A DNA stretch of 52,450 nt from an uncultured Oscillospiraceae bacterium (GTDB lineage: Bacteria; Bacillota; Clostridia; Oscillospirales; Oscillospiraceae): the NCBI GenBank assembly GCA_947627285.1, contig CANQVL010000013.1:1-52450 (forward strand), in the 5' to 3' direction. The notes below the pieces were generated by a model. It was not told the origin of the DNA. It saw only the letters and a program-made list of their open reading frames with translations, and ran no database searches. How positions within the stretch are numbered: the stretch's first letter is position 1; each line of letters begins with the position of its first letter. A program made the translations under genes and the position numbers. Of this stretch, positions 42,330-50,943 are shown one piece after another.

Positions 42330-43163
42330 ATGGCAGAGCATTTTTTCACCCCTGAGGACATCCCCGCGATGGTGCGGGAGCTCATCGACTACTGCAAAAA
42401 ATGGGGCCTGTGGCGGGACACAAGCGTCTGCGCCGGAGGAATACGCTACTCATATTACACGCCGAAGCTCGGGCCGGAATTTTACGGTTCCGGCGGGCTT
42501 CTTGAAGGCTATGACGACGTGTGGGCAAATGAGCTTTCCGTCGTGGAGCGGGAGCGGCTTTTCAAAACCCCGATATACGATCCCAATACCGGCGGTTATG
42601 AGTTTGTGTGCCTTTGCAGCCCGGAGCCGCTTCTGGACATGACCTTCGAGGGGCCGCTCTACGACCTTCTGCACCAGACCCGGTACAGGATTGAGCTTGC
42701 CGAGCTGTCCCCGGAGGGGCTGGAGGAGGTCATGAAGCTCCTGCTGGACAGAAGCTCCCAAATCCGCTGTGAGGCGGGCCTGACGCCGGACCTCAGGGAG
42801 GAGGCGATGTCCGACGCGAAAAGGCTCATGAAGCGGCTGGAGGGCTGGGACCCCGAGGAATTCGACACCTGTGAGGATTATCTGGAGTTTACGGAGCTTG
42901 AGGACCCCGATTGCGTCGGAGAGCTCCCGTTGCGGGCGGAGCTGCGGGAGGCCCTGGAGCTGTCCGGGGACGCGCGGGAGGACGCGCTCTATAAGGCGTT
43001 TATGATGAAAAAGCTGTGCGACCGTTATTTTGACGGCCCGACAATCGTCGATTACGGGAAACTGGAGGCACGGGTCTATGAAGGCTTTTCGGACATTTTC
43101 GACAGGTACGGCCTGCGGTATGAAATGTGCTCCGGCACAACGCTGACGGCCTATAGAAGCTGA
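42330..43163 (+). CDS. Unrecognised 277-residue protein
   Basis: Starts at ATG 42330 with GGAGG seven bases before. An N-terminal aromatic part (ELIDYCKKWGLWRDTSVCAG; VRYSYYTPK-like) is followed by an acidic helical region (LSPEGLEEVMKLLLDRSSQI, AMSDAKRLMKRLEGWDPEEF) and a C-terminal IFDRYGLRYEMCSGTTLTAY. Cytoplasmic, acidic. No family is recognised; it lies within the cluster, 26 bases after copy 3. Confidence 0.7.
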   Translation: MAEHFFTPEDIPAMVRELIDYCKKWGLWRDTSVCAGGIRYSYYTPKLGPEFYGSGGLLEGYDDVWANELSVVERERLFKTPIYDPNTGGYEFVCLCSPEPLLDMTFEGPLYDLLHQTRYRIELAELSPEGLEEVMKLLLDRSSQIRCEAGLTPDLREEAMSDAKRLMKRLEGWDPEEFDTCEDYLEFTELEDPDCVGELPLRAELREALELSGDAREDALYKAFMMKKLCDRYFDGPTIVDYGKLEARVYEGFSDIFDRYGLRYEMCSGTTLTAYRS

Positions 43164-43185
43164 TAGCCGTCCGGGAGGGATGACA

Positions 43186-43704
43186 GTGGAGCTTATACAC
43201 GGCGGGACCTTTGATTTGGAGGCTCTGGACGGGGACTTTCCGGCAAGGTGCGTATACATGCACTATCAGGCATCTACGGGTCTGGGCGGACCGGGGGTCA
43301 TCGAGTGTGTCACCCGCGACGGTACGCGATGGATCGTTGGAATGGAGAGCGCGGATATCCCGGAGCACCTGTTCCTGCGGCGCTTCCCGGCGTTGGACGC
43401 CCTGTCCAAAAGCCTTTGGAAGACGGATAACCCCGAAAGCTTCCAGCGGCTGGACGGCTGGTATGGCAGGGACGCGGGTCTGTGCCTTGCGGTGTTTGTG
43501 CGTGAGGCATTTTTTGAGGCCCATACGGAGGACTTTTTGCCGTTCAACGGGAAAACCGGCCTTTTCGGGGAGCGGGACGCGGTCCTGCGCCTTCTGAACG
43601 CGGAGGACCGTCCGCCCATGCTCTGGTCGGAGACTGTCCGGTGGATAAAGGAAAACACAAAAACGGATTTACGGTTGGAATCGACAGAAAGGAGCTCGAC
43701 ATGA
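43186..43704 (+). CDS. Unrecognised 172-residue protein
   Basis: The preferred start is GTG 43186, seven bases after GGAGG; an ATG at 43180 nearly touches the site. Begins VELIHGGTFDLEALDGDFPA and contains YMHYQASTGLGGPGVIECV and FLPFNGKTGLFGERDAVLRL. Probably cytoplasmic and globular. The stop overlaps the next gene (ATGA), indicating translational coupling with the P-loop protein. No function is recognised. Confidence 0.65.
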   Translation: MELIHGGTFDLEALDGDFPARCVYMHYQASTGLGGPGVIECVTRDGTRWIVGMESADIPEHLFLRRFPALDALSKSLWKTDNPESFQRLDGWYGRDAGLCLAVFVREAFFEAHTEDFLPFNGKTGLFGERDAVLRLLNAEDRPPMLWSETVRWIKENTKTDLRLESTERSST

Positions 43705-44525
43705 TCATAGCCGGATTCGCGGGGACGGGAAAATCCACCTTCGCGGCGCGGGTCGAAAACGCAATAGACCTGACCTCCATGCCCTACAGCCGGATCCTCC
43801 CCACGGTCAAAAGCGGGGAGCCGGAGGCGGAGAAGGCCGCGCCCTGGCTTTTGAACGACCCCCTCTACCCTGACAACTACGTTGCCGCCGTCCTGCGGGC
43901 GGAGCGGCGGTACGACTATGTTATCATCCCCACAAGCGAGTGGGTGATCTACAGGCTGCAAAAGGAGTACGGACGGAAGATAGTCGTCTGCTGTCCCACG
44001 GACGAGTGCCGGGAGGAGTACCGCCGGCGGTTTGCCGGTCGGGGCAACACCGAGGAGTTCATCAAGGTATTCATCGACGGGTGGGAGAGTATCCTCTCGA
44101 ATGTGCGGGAGCTTGACAACGTCGTACATATCCCTCTCGGTCCGGGGGAGCACCTCACCGACATTCGGGCAAAGCTGGACAGCGAGCGCGCCGCGGACGC
44201 CACGCGGCCCGTCCCGGAGCGGCTGATTGAAAAGCTGGAAGAGGAGGTGCGCGATGGTGGAAAGGGCTATGTCCTGTATATCTCCGGTTGGAGGGACACC
44301 TGCCATTACCGCATCCCCGACCTCCACGACCCGGCGGAGCGGGACTTCCTCTATCGGGTGGGGCGGGAGCTCTGGGAGCTGGGCCTTTCCCGGATCGTGG
44401 AGGAGGCGTTCATCTTCGAGCGGCTTGACCGCGAGTACGAGGTGAATTTTGTTGACCGCGAGGGGCTGGCGGAATTTCTGGCGCGTGAGCGAGCCATTCA
44501 GAAGACCCTGGGGGAAAATTCATGA
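43701..44525 (+). CDS. P-loop kinase-like protein
   Basis: 274 residues from ATG 43701. A Walker A motif GFAGTGKST (residues 5-13) at the extreme N-terminus is typical of small nucleotide or nucleoside-kinase-like NTPases. YPDNYVAAVLRAERRYDYVIIPTSEW and VVCCPTDECREEYRRRF resemble proteins of gut Firmicutes and phages that I recall as uncharacterised P-loop proteins. It overlaps the next gene, a phosphoesterase, by four bases, so kinase and phosphatase would be made in fixed ratio. Possible role: end-repair or nucleotide modification. Confidence 0.75.
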   Translation: MIIAGFAGTGKSTFAARVENAIDLTSMPYSRILPTVKSGEPEAEKAAPWLLNDPLYPDNYVAAVLRAERRYDYVIIPTSEWVIYRLQKEYGRKIVVCCPTDECREEYRRRFAGRGNTEEFIKVFIDGWESILSNVRELDNVVHIPLGPGEHLTDIRAKLDSERAADATRPVPERLIEKLEEEVRDGGKGYVLYISGWRDTCHYRIPDLHDPAERDFLYRVGRELWELGLSRIVEEAFIFERLDREYEVNFVDREGLAEFLARERAIQKTLGENS

Positions 44526-45094
44526 TATTCTATATCGCCGACACCCATTTCGGACACAAAAACGCGATCCGGTACGACAAAAGGCCCTTCGCCGGCACGC
44601 AAGCGATGGCGGAGGGCTTGATTGAGCGTTGGAACCGGCGCGTAGGCGATGATGACACGGTCTACGTCCTGGGCGATGCATTCTGGAAGGACGGGGAGGA
44701 CAGCGCCAATATTTTCAGACGCCTCAACGGGCACAAGCGGCTCATCCGGGGAAACCACGACAAGCTGCGGCGCCCGCCGGGCACCCTGTGGGAGAGCGTG
44801 GAGCCCTACGCCGAGATCACGGACGGGGGCACGCAGGTGGTTTTGTGCCACTACCCCATCCTGTTTTACAAAAACCAGCACCACGGGGCGGTCATGCTCT
44901 ACGGTCACGTCCACAGCACCGATGAGTGGCGGCTCATCGAGAAATGGCGGCGGGAGCTGCGAGAGCTTGGCATCCCCGATAAGATCATCAACGTGGGGTG
45001 CATGATGGAATATATGGACTACGCCCCGCGCACGCTGGCGGAGCTTTTGGAGACCGGCGCGAGAGGCGTCGGAGAAAGAGAGGAAAAGCATTGA
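44522..45094 (+). CDS. Phage-type metallophosphoesterase (cluster copy 4)
   Basis: 190 residues. Motifs IADTHFGH (Asp7, His9), VLGDAFWKDG, IRGNHD, LCHYPI and YGHVHST. This short form is common in phages and mobile elements and is distinct from copies 1-3. ATG overlaps the P-loop gene stop. The C-terminal GARGVGEREEKH runs into the overlapping GNAT gene. Confidence 0.9.
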   Translation: MIFYIADTHFGHKNAIRYDKRPFAGTQAMAEGLIERWNRRVGDDDTVYVLGDAFWKDGEDSANIFRRLNGHKRLIRGNHDKLRRPPGTLWESVEPYAEITDGGTQVVLCHYPILFYKNQHHGAVMLYGHVHSTDEWRLIEKWRRELRELGIPDKIINVGCMMEYMDYAPRTLAELLETGARGVGEREEKH

Positions 45095-45666
45095 ACACGG
45101 GAAAAGCGATTGAGACGGATAGGCTCCTGCTCCTGCCGGGGCAGAACGCCCGGGACAACAAGCCCTTCCTTCGGATGCTGCGGGAGGACGGGGATTTTTA
45201 TATGTTCTGCGGCGTGAAGTATTCCAGACGGTATTTGCGGAAATTCGCGGATTATTTTGAGAGGACGGGCCACGGGGAGTGTATCTATTCCCTTTTCCTG
45301 AGGGACGAGCCGGAGCGGTTCATCGGGTACGTGGGCTTCCACCGGGAGGACCATTACGAGCTGGAGTTCTATGTCTCGAAGCCGTACCGGAACCGGGGCT
45401 ACTGCACGGAGGCGTCCCGGGCGGTCATAGACCAGCTCTTCGGGGAGGGACTGAGCGTGGACGGCGAGCCCCTGACCGTGGGCAGCCTCTTTTCCACCAT
45501 CGTCGAGGGCAACGAACCCACCGAGCACGTCCTCAAAAAGCTGGGCTTTAAACGAAACATACCCAAGGACGGCCCCATACTCGTCATGGTCGGTCACATC
45601 ACCAAAACCGGCAAGCTCCTGGACACCTGGGTGGAAGAATACATCCTGGAAAACCCCGCCCGATAG
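45091..45666 (+). CDS. GNAT acetyltransferase of the RimJ/RimL type
   Basis: 191 residues from TTG 45091, which overlaps the preceding stop; AGAGG lies seven bases upstream. A typical GNAT: FIGYVGFHRED, YELEFYVSKPYRNRGYCTEA (acetyl-CoA loop RNRGYC), and NEPTEHVLKKLGFKRN. Proteins of this type acetylate protein N-termini, amino groups of drugs or small molecules. Last gene of the cluster; the following 166 bases hold the promoter of the LytTR regulator. Confidence 0.9.
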   Translation: MNTGKAIETDRLLLLPGQNARDNKPFLRMLREDGDFYMFCGVKYSRRYLRKFADYFERTGHGECIYSLFLRDEPERFIGYVGFHREDHYELEFYVSKPYRNRGYCTEASRAVIDQLFGEGLSVDGEPLTVGSLFSTIVEGNEPTEHVLKKLGFKRNIPKDGPILVMVGHITKTGKLLDTWVEEYILENPAR

Positions 45667-45761
45667 TGATATGAGAGCGTACACCCCCTTCAATTCGGGA
45701 GGGGAATATTAACAAGACGAAGAGCAGCAAATATAAAGCCCCACGTATGCAAAAAAGCAAG

Positions 45762-45790
45762 TGGAAAACGCCGCGGCACTGTGATATAAT
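45762..45790 (+). promoter_or_regulatory. Promoter of the LytTR regulator
   Basis: -35 TGGAAA (45762-45767), 17-base spacer, and an extended perfect -10 TGATATAAT (45782-45790). The regulator starts about 43 bases later. Confidence 0.7.
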
Positions 45791-45832
45791 CCTATCAAAT
45801 CAAAAGTCAGATAAGGGAACGGCGGTGGCGGG

Positions 45833-46534
45833 ATGGAATACACCATAGCGATATGTGACGATTCGGACGTTGACCGGCGGAGTATCGGCGGCATGGTTCG
45901 GCGGTGGGCGGAGGCGTCGGGGGTTGGTATGCGGCTCGATGAGTTTCCGTCTGCCGAGAGCTTTCTCTTTGAATACGCACAGAACCAGGATTACGACATT
46001 CTCCTTCTGGACGTGGAGATGCGGGAGCTTTCCGGCATTGAGCTTGCCAAGCGCGTAAGGGCGCAGCGGGGACGGGCGGAGATCGTGTTCATCACCTCCC
46101 ACTTTGAGTTCATAGCCGAAGGGTACGAGGTGGACGCCCTCCACTACCTTGTCAAACCGGTGTCGGAGGTCAAGCTGTCAGAGGTGCTTGATCGTGCGGC
46201 GGCGAGGCTGGCGGTGGAGCCGCCGTCGGTGGTCATAAGCTTGGACGGCGGGACGGTGAAGCTCCCGGAGGCGGACATCCTCTATGTGGAATCCTTCGCC
46301 CACTACATTGAGATCCACACCCGCGCGGACGTATACAGGCTCAAGGAGAGCATCACCGCCTTTGGGGAGCGGCTTTCCGGCGACTTTTTCCGCACCCACC
46401 GCTCCTACCTTGTCAACCTGAAGGCCGTGGAGCGCATTTCGCGGACGGGTGTGACGCTGACAGGCGGAACTGAAATTCCCCTGGCCCGTGGGAAGTACGA
46501 CGGCGTGAACCGTGCGTTCATAGAGAGGAATTGA
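45833..46534 (+). CDS. LytTR-family response regulator
   Basis: 233 residues. A receiver domain (IAICDDSDVDRR; LLLDVEM with phosphoacceptor Asp60; FITSHFEF; YLVKPV) is followed by a LytTR DNA-binding domain (about 125-233; ILYVESFAHYIEIHT; FFRTHRSYLVNLKAVERI). Such regulators bind pairs of direct repeats. It is followed after one base by its kinase gene. A repeat pair before the ABC genes is its probable target. Confidence 0.95.
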   Translation: MEYTIAICDDSDVDRRSIGGMVRRWAEASGVGMRLDEFPSAESFLFEYAQNQDYDILLLDVEMRELSGIELAKRVRAQRGRAEIVFITSHFEFIAEGYEVDALHYLVKPVSEVKLSEVLDRAAARLAVEPPSVVISLDGGTVKLPEADILYVESFAHYIEIHTRADVYRLKESITAFGERLSGDFFRTHRSYLVNLKAVERISRTGVTLTGGTEIPLARGKYDGVNRAFIERN

Positions 46535-46535
46535 G

Positions 46536-47186
46536 ATGTTAAAGAGGACATATTTAAAGCTTGTGGAGTACCAAACCGAGCAGTCCCGGCAGCACCTCAG
46601 TGAGGTGCGGAGCATCCACCGGGAGATGCGGGGCTACAAGCACGACTTCCACAACCATTTGCAGACGCTGAAAAGCTTTCTGGATGCCGGGGACCTGGAG
46701 CGGGCGCGGGAGTACCTTCTTGAGCTGGACGAAAAGCTCATGAACGTGGACACCCTCCTCAAGACCGGCAACGTATCCTTGGACGCCATACTCTCCGCCA
46801 AGCTCGCCCAGGCGAAAAATGAGAACGTGGCCGTCACGGTGAAGGCCAACGTGCCGGAGGGACTGACGGTCAGCGACCTGGAGCTCAGTATCATCGTGGG
46901 GAACCTGCTGGACAACGCTATCGAGGCCTGCCGTGGCGCGGAGGGCGAGAGGTTCATCCGCTTATTTCTGGGTATGAAGGGGAAAATGCTCTATTTCTCC
47001 ATGCTCAACTCCGCCGGTGCAAAGCTTAAAAAGTCCGGCGCCCTCTTCGGGACCTCCAAATCCGGAGCCCACGGTTTCGGGCTCAGGAGAACCGATGCAA
47101 TCATCAGGGACCACGGCGGTTGGGTGAAGTACAACAGCGAGGACGGGGCCTTCACCTCGGAATTTCTCGTCCCTGCCCTCCCCTAA
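46536..47186 (+). CDS. GHKL-type histidine kinase lacking a sensor domain
   Basis: 216 residues. The H-box GYKHDFHNHLQT carries His36; the ATPase domain has the N-box GNLLDNAIEAC and G-box HGFGL. There is no transmembrane segment or sensory domain: AgrC/LytS-like kinases normally have five or more membrane helices. This is a soluble kinase, or it receives its signal from a partner. It lies directly after the response regulator. Confidence 0.92.
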   Translation: MLKRTYLKLVEYQTEQSRQHLSEVRSIHREMRGYKHDFHNHLQTLKSFLDAGDLERAREYLLELDEKLMNVDTLLKTGNVSLDAILSAKLAQAKNENVAVTVKANVPEGLTVSDLELSIIVGNLLDNAIEACRGAEGERFIRLFLGMKGKMLYFSMLNSAGAKLKKSGALFGTSKSGAHGFGLRRTDAIIRDHGGWVKYNSEDGAFTSEFLVPALP

Positions 47187-47193
47187 AACGCAA

Positions 47194-47224
47194 TTCGTGC
47201 ACGGACGGCGGCGTTTCGTGCACG
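47194..47224 (+). promoter_or_regulatory. Paired LytTR-type direct repeats
   Basis: Two exact copies of TTCGTGCACG (47194-47203 and 47215-47224) start 21 bases apart, two helical turns, the arrangement bound by LytTR regulators such as AgrA. Each also contains the palindrome CGTGCACG. They lie just upstream of the ABC genes' promoter region. Confidence 0.8.
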
Positions 47225-47227
47225 AAT

Positions 47228-47258
47228 TTACTTTTTGGGGGGCAAAATGTGCTACGAT
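47228..47258 (+). promoter_or_regulatory. Probable regulated promoter of the ABC exporter genes
   Basis: An extended -10 TGCTACGAT (47250-47258) lies 19 bases after a weak -35 TTACTT (47228-47233), the latter next to the second repeat. A poor -35 beside an activator site fits control by LytTR. The exporter gene starts 24 bases later. Confidence 0.55.
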
Positions 47259-47281
47259 GGGAGCGAAAGGGGTGAAAGACC

Positions 47282-49123
47282 TTGGAATACGAAAAAGACC
47301 CAAACAAGAAGCCGTACAAATCGGCGCTGAGTAACGCCCTCTGGAGCTTCCAGCAGATGCTCCGAAGCGCTCCGGCGGCCCTGCTCTTCCTGCTTTTGCA
47401 GCTGCCTTTGGCGGTGTTCCTGACCTGGAGCGAGGTGCGCCTGCCGGCCTTAGTTGTGGGAGCGGTGACGGCTGGGCGGAGCTTTGATGAGGCGGCACTT
47501 GCCGTGGGGCTGATGCTGGGCTTGATGCTGACAGCCACGGCGGGCCGTGACATCTTTGTCAAATTGGCGGATAACGTCCTGAATATCTACTGGGACATCA
47601 TGGGCGCGGAGCTCTCCCGACGGTCCGTCCGGTGCTTCTACCAGACCTTTGAGCGCAAGGAGACCCGGGACATGTATGACCGGGCAGCGCTTGCCACCCA
47701 GTCCTGGGACGGGGTACAGCCCCTGTGCGACACGCCCCGGCGGGCGGTGAAGCTCATGGAGTACGTTCTGTGCTACGCCCTTCTGGGGGCGGTGATTTCC
47801 GGCGTCAGCCCCTGGCTGGTGCCGCTGCTGACCGCGGCGCCGGCGGTAAATATCCTGTGCGCACGGGCTTACAGGAAATGGGAATACTCCACCCGGGCGG
47901 CCCGGACGGACAACAACGCAAAGCTCGATTATGTCATCCGAACGTCGGGGGACTACGACTACTGGAAGGACATCCGGGTATACGGCATGGCTGGGTGGCT
48001 CCGGAGGCTCTACGATGACCTCTTTAAAACGGATGTGGACTGGGGCGAAAGGATGAGGCTCCGACAGCTCCTCATGCGCCTTGCCGACCTTCTGGTGATA
48101 CTCCTGCGGGACGGCGCGGCCTACGCGGTGCTGATCGCTCAGGCTATACGGGGGGAGGTGGACGCGGAGCGGTTCGTACTCTACTTTGCCGCCATATCCT
48201 CCTTCGCGGGATTTGTGGGGAACATCGTCACCGAGTGGACCGGCATGAATAACGCAAGCCTCTTTGTCAGCGACTTCCGGGAATATCTGGACATGCCCGA
48301 GGACGCCCCTGACGGCTCCGAGACGGCGGAAAAGCACCTGCATTTTGCCCCGGAGATCGTCTTTGACCACGTCTCCTTCCGCTATCACGGGGCGGAGGCG
48401 GACACCATTCACGACCTGAACCTCACCATAAGGGCCGGGGAGAAGCTGGCCCTGGTGGGTCTCAACGGCGCGGGTAAGACAACGCTGGTGAAGCTTCTAT
48501 GCGGCCTCTACGCCCCCACCGAGGGCGAAATAAGGCTGGGCGGCGTGCCGGTCCGGGATTTTAAGCGGGAGGAATACTATAAGTTGTTCTCCCCCGTCTT
48601 CCAGGACGCCCGCGCCGGGTGCTTCTCCATTCTTGAGTGCGTGTCCGGGCAGCTCAGCGGCGGGGACCGGGAGCGGGCGGAGACGTGCGTACGCCGCGCG
48701 GGGCTGGGGTCTAAGCTTGACGCCCTTCCACGCGGGCTTGACACCGTTTTGGATAAGCAGCTGGACAGTGAGGGCACGGAGCTTTCCGGCGGCGAGACGC
48801 AAAAGCTGATGCTTGCCCGTGCCATCTACAAGGACGCGCCGGCGCTGGTGCTGGACGAGCCCACGGCGGCGCTGGACCCCATCGCGGAAAACGAGGTGTA
48901 TTTGCAATATAACGCCATGGCGGAGGGCAAGACGTCGGTGTTCATCTCCCACCGTCTGGCCTCCACCCGGTTTTGCGACAGGATACTGTTTTTGCAAAAC
49001 GGGCGGATCGCCGAGCAGGGGACCCACGCAGAGCTCTTGGCCCTGGGCGGGGAGTACAGCCGGCTGTTTGAAATACAAAGCTGCTGGTACAGGGACGACT
49101 ACAAGGGAGGTGAGGCGGAATGA
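47282..49123 (+). CDS. ABC exporter half-transporter 1
   Basis: 613 residues from TTG 47282 with AAAGGGG upstream. The N-terminal transmembrane domain (about residues 20-330) has six segments. The ATPase has Walker A GLNGAGKTT (from residue about 393), signature LSGGETQ (about 500) and Walker B ALVLDEPTAALDP. Type I exporter architecture, fused permease and ATPase. The downstream half-transporter overlaps it by four bases, so they probably form a heterodimer. Substrate unknown: peptide, drug or signal. Confidence 0.95.
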   Translation: MEYEKDPNKKPYKSALSNALWSFQQMLRSAPAALLFLLLQLPLAVFLTWSEVRLPALVVGAVTAGRSFDEAALAVGLMLGLMLTATAGRDIFVKLADNVLNIYWDIMGAELSRRSVRCFYQTFERKETRDMYDRAALATQSWDGVQPLCDTPRRAVKLMEYVLCYALLGAVISGVSPWLVPLLTAAPAVNILCARAYRKWEYSTRAARTDNNAKLDYVIRTSGDYDYWKDIRVYGMAGWLRRLYDDLFKTDVDWGERMRLRQLLMRLADLLVILLRDGAAYAVLIAQAIRGEVDAERFVLYFAAISSFAGFVGNIVTEWTGMNNASLFVSDFREYLDMPEDAPDGSETAEKHLHFAPEIVFDHVSFRYHGAEADTIHDLNLTIRAGEKLALVGLNGAGKTTLVKLLCGLYAPTEGEIRLGGVPVRDFKREEYYKLFSPVFQDARAGCFSILECVSGQLSGGDRERAETCVRRAGLGSKLDALPRGLDTVLDKQLDSEGTELSGGETQKLMLARAIYKDAPALVLDEPTAALDPIAENEVYLQYNAMAEGKTSVFISHRLASTRFCDRILFLQNGRIAEQGTHAELLALGGEYSRLFEIQSCWYRDDYKGGEAE

Positions 49124-50943
49124 AGCTTACCGAGCACATCAAAATTTACAGGCGCGGCATGGCGGCTCTCTGGCGTCTCAGCCGCAATGAGGCGGCCTTC
49201 CGGTTCCTAGGGGCCGTGGTGGAGGCAGTCACGCCCTATGTACCAATCTGGTTTTCCGCCCGGCTCATCGACGCAATCGCCGCCGGACGGCCCGCCGGGA
49301 CGCTGGCGCTGTACGCGGGGCTGACGGTGGGGCTGTCCTTCGCGCTGGGGCTTCTGGCGGCATGGTTTAAAAAGCGAATGGACGTGGGGAATGCTGAGTT
49401 CAGCGACAACCTGGCCTTCAGCTGGTCCCGGAAGGTCATGGAGATGTCCTACTCCTCCGTCGAGGACCGGGACGTGGCATTGCGGCGGGAGCGGGTGGAG
49501 AGCGAGACCACCAGGGGGTACAACTTCTACACTCTGCGCGAATGTACGCAGAGCGCCGTCCTGTACCTTACCCGGATCGCGGTCAGCGTATCCCTGACCG
49601 TCCCCTTCTTCGCGCTGGGGAGCGTGTCGGTGTGGATGAAGCTGGCCCTGGCGGTCGGGGTGGCGGCGGCGGTGGCATGGCAGATGGTCCTGTACTCCCT
49701 GTCGGCCGGACAGGTCCGCAGGCTCTTGAGCCGCGTGGCGGACGTCAATCTCCACGTCGGCAAGCTGGACGAGCTCATCGGCGACTACGCCTACGGCAAG
49801 GACATACGTCTCTACGGCATTGGCGAGGGCCTTGTCCAAAAGGGGCTGGAGCTGAGCATGACCTGGGCGCGGGCGTTCAACAGGGTGCAGCTGTGCGCCG
49901 AGCTGCTGGACTCCCTGGGAAAGGCGGCGGACTTCGCCCTGCACTTCGTGGTCTACCTGGTGCTGATCTACGCCTCCCTCCGGGGAGAAGTGTCCGTGGG
50001 CTCCATCGCCCAATATGTCTCCTGCGTCACCCTCCTGCTGTCGGCGTCCGCCGGGGTCGTGAGATCCGTCCAGCGGCTCGCGGTGAACGACGGATACCTG
50101 AAGCGCCTTTTCGCCTGGTTCGACATCCCCAACGAGATGTACAAGGGCACCCTCACCGTGGAAAAGCGGGACGACAACGAGTATTACGTGGAGTTTCGCG
50201 ACGTGTCCTTCAAGTACCCCCACACCGACACCTGGGCGCTGAGGCACGTCAGCATGAAATTCAAGGTGTGCGAGAAGCTGGCGGTGGTGGGCATGAATGG
50301 CTCCGGGAAGACCACCTTCATCAAGCTCCTCTGCCGCCTCTACGACCCCACGGAGGGCGTCATCCTGCTCAACGGCGTGGACATACGGAAATATGACTAC
50401 GACGAGTACATGTCTCTCTTCTCCGTGGTGTTCCAGGACTTCCGGCTCTTCGCCGTCAGCCTGGGGCAAAACGTGGCCGCCGGCACGGATTTTGACCGGG
50501 CGCGTGCGGACGAATGTCTGAAGCGCGCCGGGTTCGATGAGCGCGAGGGCACAATGCCGAAGGGCCTCGATACGCCCCTCTACAAGGACTTCGACAAGGA
50601 CGGCGTGGAAATCTCCAGCGGCGAGGCTCAAAAGATCGCCCTGGCCCGCGCCCTCTACAAGGACGCGCCCTTCATCATCCTGGACGAGCCCACCGCCGCC
50701 CTGGACCCGGTGTCGGAGTACGAGGTCTACAGCCGCTTCAACACCATCGCCGGGGACAAGACCGCCGTCTACATCAGCCACCGCCTGGCCTCCTGCCGCT
50801 TCTGCGACAAGATAGCCGTCTTTGACGCCGGTCAAATCGTCCAATCCGGCTCCCACGACGCCCTCCTCGCCGACCCCACCGGCAAATACCACGCCCTCTG
50901 GACCGCCCAGGCGCAGTATTATACAACCGAGCCCCCTCAATGA
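49120..50943 (+). CDS. ABC exporter half-transporter 2
   Basis: 607 residues, ATG overlapping the stop of half-transporter 1. Six transmembrane segments (FSARLIDAIAAG; GLTVGLSFALGLLAAWF; and others), Walker A GMNGSGKTTF (about residue 391), signature ISSGEAQ (about 498) and Walker B FIILDEPTAALDP. The signature starts ISSGE rather than LSGGQ, which often marks one half of a heterodimer. No gene for a precursor peptide is visible nearby. It ends the exporter operon. Confidence 0.95.
   Translation: MKLTEHIKIYRRGMAALWRLSRNEAAFRFLGAVVEAVTPYVPIWFSARLIDAIAAGRPAGTLALYAGLTVGLSFALGLLAAWFKKRMDVGNAEFSDNLAFSWSRKVMEMSYSSVEDRDVALRRERVESETTRGYNFYTLRECTQSAVLYLTRIAVSVSLTVPFFALGSVSVWMKLALAVGVAAAVAWQMVLYSLSAGQVRRLLSRVADVNLHVGKLDELIGDYAYGKDIRLYGIGEGLVQKGLELSMTWARAFNRVQLCAELLDSLGKAADFALHFVVYLVLIYASLRGEVSVGSIAQYVSCVTLLLSASAGVVRSVQRLAVNDGYLKRLFAWFDIPNEMYKGTLTVEKRDDNEYYVEFRDVSFKYPHTDTWALRHVSMKFKVCEKLAVVGMNGSGKTTFIKLLCRLYDPTEGVILLNGVDIRKYDYDEYMSLFSVVFQDFRLFAVSLGQNVAAGTDFDRARADECLKRAGFDEREGTMPKGLDTPLYKDFDKDGVEISSGEAQKIALARALYKDAPFIILDEPTAALDPVSEYEVYSRFNTIAGDKTAVYISHRLASCRFCDKIAVFDAGQIVQSGSHDALLADPTGKYHALWTAQAQYYTTEPPQ

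Noticed and set aside
45672-45713. A 13-codon frame (MRAYTPFNSGGEY) before the LytTR gene as a signal peptide
   Set aside because: No ribosome site and no leader or Cys motif; it also lies before the regulator promoter.
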